Part shown: positions 56,543 through 64,000 of the stretch, piece by piece | Position numbering within the stretch: the stretch's first letter is position 1 | How the letters are laid out: the number at the start of each line of letters is the position of its first letter | Assembly (NCBI RefSeq): GCF_023145115.1 | Contig: NZ_JAGLEJ010000043.1 | Coordinates: forward strand, 5,248 to 69,247 | DNA length: 64,000 nt | Direction of reading: 5' to 3' | Source: Algiphilus sp. | Lineage (GTDB): Bacteria; Pseudomonadota; Gammaproteobacteria; Nevskiales; Nevskiaceae | Made by a program: the position numbers and the translations under genes | The notes under the pieces: model-generated | What the model was told of the DNA's origin: nothing | Seen by the model: the letters and a program-made list of their open reading frames with translations, nothing else | Databases searched by the model: none

Positions 56543-56674
56543 ATGTACGACAGCTCTTCCCGCCTCGCGGCAACTGCGGGCCTTCCAAAAGTCCGTTGGC
56601 CGTATGGCAACGGAAGGGTGTGGCGGCTTCCAACCCCGCCCAGTCGTTTTATTGCGAATGGAGTTGATGGATGA
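56543..56674 (+). CDS. 43-codon reading frame overlapping the cse1 start
   Basis: A short frame ATG 56543 to TGA 56674 whose stop overlaps the ATG of cse1 (ATGA). The product begins MYDSSSRLAATAGLPKVRW and is basic with several Trp, Tyr and Pro; no known family. It has no clear Shine-Dalgarno, and the predicted transcription start lies at or just after its ATG, so it would be leaderless or untranslated. It may be a leader peptide coupled to cse1, a small toxin partner of the crRNA-like guide, or chance. Confidence 0.25.
   Translation: MYDSSSRLAATAGLPKVRWPYGNGRVWRLPTPPSRFIANGVDG
56546..56653 (+). ncRNA. Structured leader / candidate small RNA upstream of cse1
   Basis: Between the predicted start and cse1 the RNA can form three hairpins: CCCGC/GCGGG (56559-56580), a bulged 8-bp stem CCGTTGGCC/GGCAACGG (56593-56613) and GGCGG/CCGCC (56622-56640) followed shortly by TTTTATT. 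The last looks like a weak terminator, so a roughly 105-nt RNA could be released. Its place, driven by the promoter that the guide targets, is where a CreT-type toxin RNA would be expected; an attenuator is the alternative. Confidence 0.35.
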
Positions 56675-58305
56675 GCTTGCTTGATTACAAATGGCTGCCG
56701 GTGCGACGCAGCGCGACCAGCGAGCGCGATTGGATCACGCCGGCGCAATTGTCCGACCCGGACATCGCCGCTTTCGATGCACCGCGCCCGGATTTCAACG
56801 GGGCGCTCCTTCAGTTCGCGATCGGTCTGCTGCAGACGACGACACCGGTCGACACATCGCGCGAGTGGGCGGAGCGCTTTCGCGAGCCACCCGATGAGGA
56901 GGAGTTGCAGCGTTGGTTTGATTCTGTGGCCCCGGCGCTCGATCTCGATGGCGACGCGGCGCGCTTCATGCAGGATCGAACGTTGACCATGGACGATGGC
57001 GCGGTCAATGAGATCGCGGCCCTGCTGATCGAAGCCCCTGGCGGAAAGACGTTGAGGGACAACGGCGACCATTTCATCAAGCGCGGGCAGGTGGCGGGCA
57101 TGTGTCCGCACTGCGTGGCGACGGCGCTGCTCACGCTGCAGATCAACGCGCCGTCCGGCGGGGCGGGGCATCGCACCGGTCTGCGCGGCGGCGGGCCGTT
57201 GACGACCCTGGTCGTCTGCCAGCCCACGCGCAGTCTCTGGCACGACCTCTGGGTGAATGTGCAGGAGCGCTCGCGTTTTCTTGAGGCTGGCGGCGATCCG
57301 GAGAAAACGGAGCCCTGCCACACTTTCCCGTGGATGAGCGAGCAGACCCGGCTGCAGAAGGAAGGGGGCGCGCTGGCGCCTGTCGATGCGCATCCGGCCC
57401 ACGTTTTCTGGGCCATGCCGCGGCGCATTCGCCTCGATTTCGGGGCAGTCGAGGCGGGCACCTGCGATATCTGCGGGCGCCCGTCGGAGCAGCTCGTCAC
57501 GCGCTACGTCACGAAGAACTACGGCCTCAACTACAAGGGTCCGTGGGACCACCCCTTGTCGCCCTACTACGAGAACAAGGAGGAGTGGCTGCCCATGCAT
57601 CCGCAGCCCGGCGGGTTCGGGTACCGGCACTGGCTGGCCTGGGTACTGGGCACGGAGGACGAGAAAAAACGACAGCGCGCGGCAAGGATTGTCAGCGCGC
57701 AGCTCGACTCGGGACGAATCCGAGCGCTCGGGCATGCGCCCTTGCACCTGCGCGCCTTCGGTTTCGACATGGACAACATGAAGGCGCGTTGCTGGTACGA
57801 CAGCACCCTGCCGCTCTACGGCCTGGCCGAATGCGAAGCAGGCGCGCGCAGACGCGTGCAGAACGAAGTTGCCCTCTGGCTGGCCGGCGCCGATCTGGCC
57901 GCGTATTACCTTCGCTCGGCAGTGAAGGGCGCTTGGTTCGGCCACGAGGCGCGCGGCGATCTCAGCGTGGTGGATGCCGGCTTCTGGGCGGCGACGGAGC
58001 CGAGCTTCTACGAAATCCTGCAGGCGTATATCGCGGCCGAACGGCAGGAAAAGGAGATCGACTCGCTTGTATTGAAGCAACGATTCCACGCAGCGCTGGC
58101 ACGCACCGCGCTCGCGCTGTTCGACGGCTGCTTCGCCGGTGCGGGTGCGGTCGAGCGCCAGCACCCGCAACGCGTGGCAACGGCGTATCGACAGCTTCGT
58201 CAGAAGCTCTATGGCCGCAAGCTCCACGAAGCGCTGGCGTTACCGAAGCAGGAAGTCGAGCCGGGAAAGGCGCAGCACCCGAATCATGAAACCGCATCGG
58301 CCTGA
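56671..58305 (+). CDS. cse1: Cascade large subunit Cse1 (Cas8e)
   Basis: PAM-recognising large subunit of type I-E Cascade (544 aa), which also recruits Cas3. Family signatures: WLPVRR at the start, HFIKRG, GHRTGLRGGGPLTTL (L1-loop region) and FGFDMDNMKARCWYD. Two CxxC pairs, CPHC (145-148) and CDIC (265-268), may bind zinc. GGAG lies 7 bp before the ATG. It heads the Cascade operon downstream of the guide-targeted promoter. Confidence 0.96.
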   Translation: MSLLDYKWLPVRRSATSERDWITPAQLSDPDIAAFDAPRPDFNGALLQFAIGLLQTTTPVDTSREWAERFREPPDEEELQRWFDSVAPALDLDGDAARFMQDRTLTMDDGAVNEIAALLIEAPGGKTLRDNGDHFIKRGQVAGMCPHCVATALLTLQINAPSGGAGHRTGLRGGGPLTTLVVCQPTRSLWHDLWVNVQERSRFLEAGGDPEKTEPCHTFPWMSEQTRLQKEGGALAPVDAHPAHVFWAMPRRIRLDFGAVEAGTCDICGRPSEQLVTRYVTKNYGLNYKGPWDHPLSPYYENKEEWLPMHPQPGGFGYRHWLAWVLGTEDEKKRQRAARIVSAQLDSGRIRALGHAPLHLRAFGFDMDNMKARCWYDSTLPLYGLAECEAGARRRVQNEVALWLAGADLAAYYLRSAVKGAWFGHEARGDLSVVDAGFWAATEPSFYEILQAYIAAERQEKEIDSLVLKQRFHAALARTALALFDGCFAGAGAVERQHPQRVATAYRQLRQKLYGRKLHEALALPKQEVEPGKAQHPNHETASA

Positions 58306-58315
58306 GGGGGGAACG

Positions 58316-58810
58316 ATGAAACGCCTCGAACGTGAACACGGCGCCGGAGAGGCGCTGCTGAAATGGTGGCAGGATCTGGATGAAAGGCGTGCCGACCGTG
58401 CCATTCTCCGGCGTGCACCCGACATCACTGCAGTAAGCATTAGTGCCCCCTATCAGCGCTGCTATCGCCGGCTGCTCGAGCGTGACGAGTCCTTCGAGTC
58501 GGCGCATCTGCGCGATCGACTGGCGGCGGCGGTCGGGCTGCTCGCGCACGTCAAGGTCGACAGTCCCGGAGTCAGTGTCCCCGAGAGCCTCAGCGCACGC
58601 GCTCCCGGCGACGACCAGCCCGCTGTCAGCAAGCTGCGTTTCGTCCGGCTGCTGGAATCCCCCGATCTGGACAGCCTTTTCACCGGCCTGCGTCGCGCGC
58701 TGCCACTGACCGGTCACACGATGAACATCGTCGCCCTCACGCAGGACCTGCTGTTCTGGGGCGATGGCGTCAAGAAGGCCTGGGCCTACGGCTACCGCTG
58801 GCCCGACTAG
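58316..58810 (+). CDS. cse2: Cascade small subunit Cse2
   Basis: All-helical small subunit (164 aa); two copies stabilise the displaced DNA strand. Recognised from LLKWWQDLDERRADRAILRRA, LAAAVGLLAHV and the C-terminal FWGDGVKKAWAYGYRW. Start 58316 follows GAGGGGGG; ATG 58286 upstream lies within the end of cse1. Confidence 0.95.
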   Translation: MKRLEREHGAGEALLKWWQDLDERRADRAILRRAPDITAVSISAPYQRCYRRLLERDESFESAHLRDRLAAAVGLLAHVKVDSPGVSVPESLSARAPGDDQPAVSKLRFVRLLESPDLDSLFTGLRRALPLTGHTMNIVALTQDLLFWGDGVKKAWAYGYRWPD

Positions 58811-58862
58811 CCCGAAGTCCGCGATTCGTTTCCACTCGATGCCATCAAGGGAGGAGCACCCC

Positions 58863-59981
58863 ATGTCCCGTTTCATCCAGCTGCATGTGCTTACGCAATA
58901 CCCGCCGTCCAATCTCAACCGCGACGATACCGGTCGACCGAAGACCGCCTTGGTGGGCGAGGCACTGCGTCTGCGCATTTCCTCACAGAGCCTGAAGCGC
59001 GCCTGGCGCACGTCGGAGGTCTTCGGCGAGGCGCTGGGGGCTTCGGCGTATCCGGTGGGCGAGCCGGTTGTGCGCTGGGGCAAGGTGTCCACGGTGCTGG
59101 GTACGCGCACCAAGGAAGCGGGCATTCGCATCTACGAGGCGCTCGTTGCGCGCGGCGTGTCGGAGAAGGATGCGCGCGTCTGGGCCCAGAAGATCGCCGA
59201 GCGCTTCGGCAAGCGCAAGAAGGAATCCAAGGAGAATCCGCAGAACGATCTCGAGATCGAGCAGCTAGCGCATTTCAGCCCGGGCGAGCGCGATGCGATC
59301 GATGCTCTGGTGAAATCCTGTGCCGAGCGCGGCAGTGCGCCCACCGATGACGAGCTGAAGCTGCTGCGCCGTCCGCAGCATGCCGTGGACATTGCGATGT
59401 TCGGGCGCATGCTGGCGGATGAGCCGTCGCACAACATGGAAGCCGCGGTTCAGGTTGCGCATGCCTTTACCGTTCACAAGAGCGCGGTCGAGGACGACTA
59501 CTTCAGCGCTGTCGACGACCTCAACGAAGGTTTGGAGGACAAGGGGGCAGGCCATATCGGCGAGCGAGGGTATGGCGCGGGTGTCTTCTACCTTTATCTG
59601 TGCATCAATCGCGAGTTGCTGAAGGAGAATCTGGATGGTGACGATGCGCTCACGGAGAAGGCGCTGGGTGCCCTGATCCACGCTGTCACCAAGATCTCGC
59701 CCACCGGCATGCAGAACAGCTATGCCTCCCGCGCTTACGCGGGCTACGTCATGGCCGAACGTGGCGACCAGCAGCCGCGGTCGCTGTCGCAGGCCTTTCT
59801 CAAGCCGGTGCGCGGCAGCGAAGAGAAAGGGACCTTCGACGCGGCGGTGCAGGCGCTGGAAACCCGGCGTGCCAATTTCGACAAGGTCTACGGCGACTGC
59901 GCCGAAGAGCATCGCGTCATGAATGTCGAAAGCGGCGAAGGCTCGCTCCAGGAGCTTGTCGATTTCGTCGCGCGGGGCTGA
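58863..59981 (+). CDS. cas7e: Cascade backbone subunit Cas7e
   Basis: RAMP backbone protein (372 aa), six copies of which bind the crRNA and flip every sixth base. IQLHVLTQYPPSNLNRDDTGRPKTA and LRISSQSLKRAWR are diagnostic; AVDIAMFGRMLAD and SPTGMQNSYASRAYA are also conserved. GGGAGGAG precedes ATG 58863. Confidence 0.97.
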   Translation: MSRFIQLHVLTQYPPSNLNRDDTGRPKTALVGEALRLRISSQSLKRAWRTSEVFGEALGASAYPVGEPVVRWGKVSTVLGTRTKEAGIRIYEALVARGVSEKDARVWAQKIAERFGKRKKESKENPQNDLEIEQLAHFSPGERDAIDALVKSCAERGSAPTDDELKLLRRPQHAVDIAMFGRMLADEPSHNMEAAVQVAHAFTVHKSAVEDDYFSAVDDLNEGLEDKGAGHIGERGYGAGVFYLYLCINRELLKENLDGDDALTEKALGALIHAVTKISPTGMQNSYASRAYAGYVMAERGDQQPRSLSQAFLKPVRGSEEKGTFDAAVQALETRRANFDKVYGDCAEEHRVMNVESGEGSLQELVDFVARG

Positions 59982-59985
59982 CGCC

Positions 59986-60747
59986 ATGCCCTTCCTCGTT
60001 TTCCAGTTGCAGGCGCCGCTGGCCGCCTGGGGCGCTACGGCCGTGGGTGAGTATCGCGGCACCGATATCTATCCCAGCGAATCGGCCGTGTTCGGGCTTG
60101 TGGCGGCGGCGCTCGGGCTACGGCGCGCGCAGGAAGCCGAGCACCAGGCACTGGCGCGGGGCTACGGAGTGGTCATCGGAGTGCTGTCTTCCGGCACGCT
60201 GATGCGTGACTACCACACGGTGCAGATGCCCGGGCAATCCGTGATGAAGGGGCGTCCGCACGCAACGCGACGCGATGAGCTAGCGCCCGCGCGAACCGCG
60301 CTCACCACCATCATCTCGAAACGCGACTACCGCGAGAACGCGGGCTGGCTGGTTGCCCTCCAGGCGAAGGCAGATGCGCCTCACGCGCTGGATCAGCTGG
60401 GCAATGCGCTGGCACAACCGCGATTCGTGCTGTACCTCGGCCGCAAGTCGTGCCCGCTTGCCGCGCCGCTGCGGCCTCGGGTGCTGGGAGCGAGCTCGGC
60501 GATGGAGGCCTTCGCGGCGTACGCTGCCGAGCACGAGCAAACGCTGGAGGCAAACCGTGATCGATGGGGCAATGCACCGGTGGAACCATTGCCCGCGCTC
60601 TCGCGACTCGTCTGGGGCGAAGGCGTCGACGCTGGAATCGACGAGCCCAGTCTGACAGCCGTCCGCAAGGATCGGTTGATCTCGCGCGGCAAATGGCAGT
60701 TCGGCGATCGCGTGGAGCACGTCGCCTTTCTGGAAGAGGAGGGCTGA
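59986..60747 (+). CDS. cas5e: Cascade subunit Cas5e
   Basis: Caps the crRNA 5' handle (253 aa). N-terminal RAMP fold FLVFQLQAPLAAWG, TDIYPSESAVFGLVAAALGL, LMRDYHTVQMP and the late block LSRLVWGEG match the family. Starts 4 bp after cas7e. Confidence 0.95.
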   Translation: MPFLVFQLQAPLAAWGATAVGEYRGTDIYPSESAVFGLVAAALGLRRAQEAEHQALARGYGVVIGVLSSGTLMRDYHTVQMPGQSVMKGRPHATRRDELAPARTALTTIISKRDYRENAGWLVALQAKADAPHALDQLGNALAQPRFVLYLGRKSCPLAAPLRPRVLGASSAMEAFAAYAAEHEQTLEANRDRWGNAPVEPLPALSRLVWGEGVDAGIDEPSLTAVRKDRLISRGKWQFGDRVEHVAFLEEEG

Positions 60748-60748
60748 C

Positions 60749-61450
60749 ATGTACTTCAGCATGATCACGCCGGAGCCGGGCTGCGAGCGCGATGCCGCAG
60801 CGAGTCGAGCAACGGGCCCGTACCGCGAGCACCAGTGGCTGTGGCAGTTCTTCGAGGCGCCCGAAGGCACGCCGCGGGATTTCCTGTTTCGCGGCTCCGA
60901 CGTTGACGGGATGCCGCGCTATCACGTGGTCTCTGCGCGCAAGCCACAGGCCAGCGTGACGGGCTGGGCCGTACAGTCTCGGGAATACGATCCGAAGCCG
61001 GTTGCCGGGGCGCGTCTGCGCTTCGACCTGCGTGCGAACCCGGTTGTCACGCACAAGCGCGACGGCAAGTCGCGCCGGGATGACGTCGTCATGCACGCCA
61101 AGCGCGAGATGCTGGACGCGCGCGGCTTATCGCGGTGGAAGGATTGGGTTGGCGAGGACAAGCCGCCCTTGTACGAAGTGGTTGCCAGCGCCTGTGGGCA
61201 CTGGCTGCGCAGCCGGGCGCAGCAGGCCGGGTTCGGAGTGATGGAGGACAGCCTTCGCGTCGACAACTACAACCGGATGGCGGACAAGCCCCGGAAGCGG
61301 ACCAACGGCGAAGCCATTCAGCTCAGCATGGTGGACTTCTCGGGGCAGCTTGAAGTGCAGGACCCGGAGCGCTTCCGGAACGCGCTGCTGCAGGGCATCG
61401 GCCACGCCAAGGCCTTTGGCTGCGGCCTGTTGCTGGTGCGTCCGGTCTGA
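60749..61450 (+). CDS. cas6e: crRNA-processing endoribonuclease Cas6e
   Basis: Cuts the repeat RNA 3' of its stem to give the 8-nt handle (233 aa). Catalytic-His motif YREHQWLWQFF (H28), and the C-terminal glycine-rich loop GIGHAKAFGCGLLLV. Starts 1 bp after the cas5e stop. It should also process the degenerate repeats at 56380-56469 because their stems are kept. Confidence 0.95.
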   Translation: MYFSMITPEPGCERDAAASRATGPYREHQWLWQFFEAPEGTPRDFLFRGSDVDGMPRYHVVSARKPQASVTGWAVQSREYDPKPVAGARLRFDLRANPVVTHKRDGKSRRDDVVMHAKREMLDARGLSRWKDWVGEDKPPLYEVVASACGHWLRSRAQQAGFGVMEDSLRVDNYNRMADKPRKRTNGEAIQLSMVDFSGQLEVQDPERFRNALLQGIGHAKAFGCGLLLVRPV

Positions 61451-61494
61451 GTCAAAGTGCTATCTTTTGATGGCACATGCTGAGGTACGGGCTC

Positions 61495-61824
61495 ATGGAA
61501 AACTTCACGATCCGCGATCTGCGCGAGCGCACCGGCGAGCTGGTGCGCGGTGCCGAAGCCGGTCAACTTTCGCTGGTATCCAAGCGAGGCAACCCGCTCT
61601 TCGTCGCCGTACCCTTCAGCGAGAGCCTGCTCACCGGCGGCGTCAAGACCGCCCTCGCTTTGCAGCTCGTTCGGGATGGCACCATCAGTCAGGGTGTGGC
61701 GGCAGAGCTTGCCGGCATGAGCCGCAGCGATTTTCTGGATCTGATGGCGCGGCATCGCATACCGGCGGCCGATTACCCGGTGGACGAGCTGCGCGAGGAG
61801 CTGACGGGGCTTGGCCTCGACTGA
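61495..61824 (+). CDS. Antitoxin: Phd-like plus UPF0175 domains
   Basis: A 109-aa antitoxin-like protein. The N-terminal half (TIRDLRERTGELVRGAEAG, LVSKRGNPLFVAVPF) resembles Phd/YefM DNA-binding antitoxins; the C-terminal half (VKTALALQLVRDGTISQ, ELAGMSRSDFLDLMARH) is UPF0175. ATG 61495 is preferred to 61477 (GAGG nine bases upstream). The gene overlaps the DUF3368 gene by 14 bp. It sits between cas6e and cas1, where the I-E locus normally has nothing. Confidence 0.85.
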   Translation: MENFTIRDLRERTGELVRGAEAGQLSLVSKRGNPLFVAVPFSESLLTGGVKTALALQLVRDGTISQGVAAELAGMSRSDFLDLMARHRIPAADYPVDELREELTGLGLD

Positions 61825-62310
61825 GCGGTTGCTCGTCGCTGATACCGGGCCGCTGCTTGCGCTTGCCCGGGTCGATGGGCTTGTATGGTTGGCGGATTGC
61901 TTCGGCGAGATTCTGGTGCCGCGCGTGGTATGGAAGGAAGCGCAGCACCACCCCGGGCGTGCGGACGCGAAAGCGTTGCGCACGATGATCAAGACGGAGC
62001 CTGCCTTCAAGCTCTGCGCCAGCGCCGTGCATCCGAGCCTGTCCGATTTCCCGCTCGGCGCTGGTGAGCGTGCCGCCATCAGCGTTGCTCTGCGGCGCGG
62101 TGCGTGGCTGTTTCTGGATGATCGTGCAGCGCGAGTCACCGCGCGCAGCTGGGATCTGCCGGTGATCGGAACACTGGGGGTGCTGGTAATGGCCAAACGA
62201 CGCGGCAGGCTCTCCGAGGTCGCTCCGGTCATCCGCAGGCTGCGCGCCAGCGGGTACTTCCTGGGCCCCGCCCTGGTCCGTGAAACCCTGCGTGTCTGCG
62301 GAGAGGTGTG

Positions 62311-62311
<1 letters not shown>
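61811..62311 (+). CDS. Toxin: DUF3368 PIN-like protein
   Basis: A 166-aa PIN-fold protein of the DUF3368 family, typical partner of UPF0175 antitoxins and presumed ribonuclease. Acidic active-site candidates: Asp in LLVADTGPLLALARV, Glu in LGAGERAAISVAL, Asp-Asp in FLDDRAARVTA. TTG 61811 is the likely start. Its stop overlaps the cas1 start (TGATG), so cas1 is translationally tied to the toxin. Confidence 0.85.
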
Positions 62312-63551
<1,240 letters not shown>

Positions 63552-63647
63552 AAACTCGGTTGTCCGGTGGAAGCGAGTGGGCGTCTTTTCACCGGTAGAA
63601 TCATGTGGCGCTTATCTGCCCTTTAGGTTCAAGTAGTTACGCGAAGA
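63552..63647 (+). promoter_or_regulatory. CRISPR leader with IHF-like site
   Basis: AT-richer 96-bp leader between cas2e and the first repeat. TCAA-GTAG-TTA (63629-63639) fits the core of the IHF consensus (WATCAANNNNTTR) and lies just before the repeat, as in E. coli, where IHF bends the leader for integration. No clear -10/-35 pair seen. Confidence 0.5.
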
Positions 63648-64000
63648 GTGTTCCCCGCGCACGCGGGGATGAACCGGTATCCACCGCCTTCTTGGTGCTG
63701 AACGTCACGTGTTCCCCGCGCACGCGGGGATGAACCGTCACGCCCCCGCCGCAGATGGCAGAGCCCGATGTGTTCCCCGCGCACGCGGGGATGAACCGAC
63801 GATGGTGGCGCTCGCTGTGGCAGCGCCTGTGTGTTCCCCGCGCACGCGGGGATGAACCGCACAGCCACTCGGCGGAAATGATCCAATCCCTGTGTTCCCC
63901 GCGCACGCGGGGATGAACCGTTTCTGTCTGTCAAATCCAATCCGGTCGAGCTGTGTTCCCCGCGCACGCGGGGATGAACCGTATGGATCAAGCGCTTGCC
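63648..64000 (+). CRISPR. Type I-E CRISPR array (right end cut)
   Basis: Six identical 29-bp repeats start at 63648, 63709, 63770, 63831, 63892 and 63953 (61-bp period), with five complete 32-nt spacers and 19 nt of a sixth before the window ends. The repeat begins GTGTTCCCCGCG and ends CGGGGATGAACCG, with an internal stem CCCCGCG/CGCGGGG; the crRNA handle would be AUGAACCG. Orientation is the same as cas1-cas2. Identical repeats and different spacers point to a recently active array. Confidence 0.99.

Noticed and set aside
56658..56666. Second match of the guide: ATGGAGTTG at the cse1 ribosome site equals guide positions 22-30.
   Set aside because: It lies outside the seed, has no PAM-adjacent seed pairing, and is only 9 nt; not a likely Cascade target. 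It could matter only as an RNA or ancestry trace.
63629..63991. Open frames on the minus strand across the array giving repeated RVRGEH peptides.
   Set aside because: These are translations of the CRISPR repeat, not genes.

Overview
The window is high-GC chromosomal DNA from a gammaproteobacterium. The conserved run maf-rng-yhdP-nitrilase-tldD, the rnt-argG pair, PldA, OmpW, LemA and a YihG-type acyltransferase all fit that class. The very high GC and the mix of families suggest the Nevskiales/Salinisphaerales/Xanthomonadales neighbourhood, but that placement is inference. No rRNA or tRNA gene was recognised.

Layout. 1-4.9 kb: urease operon on the minus strand (ureD-A-B-C-E-F-G; ureG runs off the left edge), with a sigma-54-type promoter in front of ureD and a 142-bp inverted-repeat element between ureA and ureB. 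5.1-15 kb: rnt, argG, a PAS-GGDEF cyclase, outer-membrane phospholipase A, a membrane class III nucleotide cyclase, a DsbD/ScsB-type reductase and two small envelope proteins. 15-34 kb: a saccharopine-dehydrogenase-like protein with a histone-H1-like tail, two small membrane proteins, msrB-msrA, maf-rng-yhdP-nit-tldD-rsmD-coaD-ferredoxin, tandem gamma-glutamyltransferases and xthA. 32-53 kb: envelope lipoproteins, acyltransferase, prlC, ompW, GIDE-lemA, gpmA, a second diguanylate cyclase, two large surface hydrolases (penicillin-acylase and CocE type), an outer-membrane barrel and two hotdog thioesterases.

53.4-64 kb: a complete type I-E CRISPR-Cas locus (cas3, cse1, cse2, cas7e, cas5e, cas6e, cas1, cas2e and an array of at least six identical 29-bp repeats running off the right edge). 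By eye its base composition is lower in GC and less constrained at third positions than the backbone. A Phd-UPF0175 / DUF3368 toxin-antitoxin pair sits between cas6e and cas1.

The most interesting element lies in the 300-bp gap between cas3 and cse1. On the minus strand, opposite to the cas genes, there is a one-spacer CRISPR: two degenerate repeats exactly 61 bp apart, around a 32-nt spacer. The upstream repeat keeps a crRNA 5' handle (ATGAACCA) and both keep the Cas6e stem. The first 15 nt of the spacer match a site about 55 bp away with only two mismatches, at guide positions 6 and 12, the positions that do not pair in type I-E R-loops. An AAG, the classical I-E PAM, sits directly next to the match. 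The site overlaps the -35 of the apparent cse1 promoter and the core of the guide's own promoter. This is the signature of a CreA/CreR-type guide by which Cascade represses its own operon, and perhaps a CRISPR-guarding toxin-antitoxin. A short RNA or 43-codon reading frame between the promoter and cse1 is a possible toxin partner.
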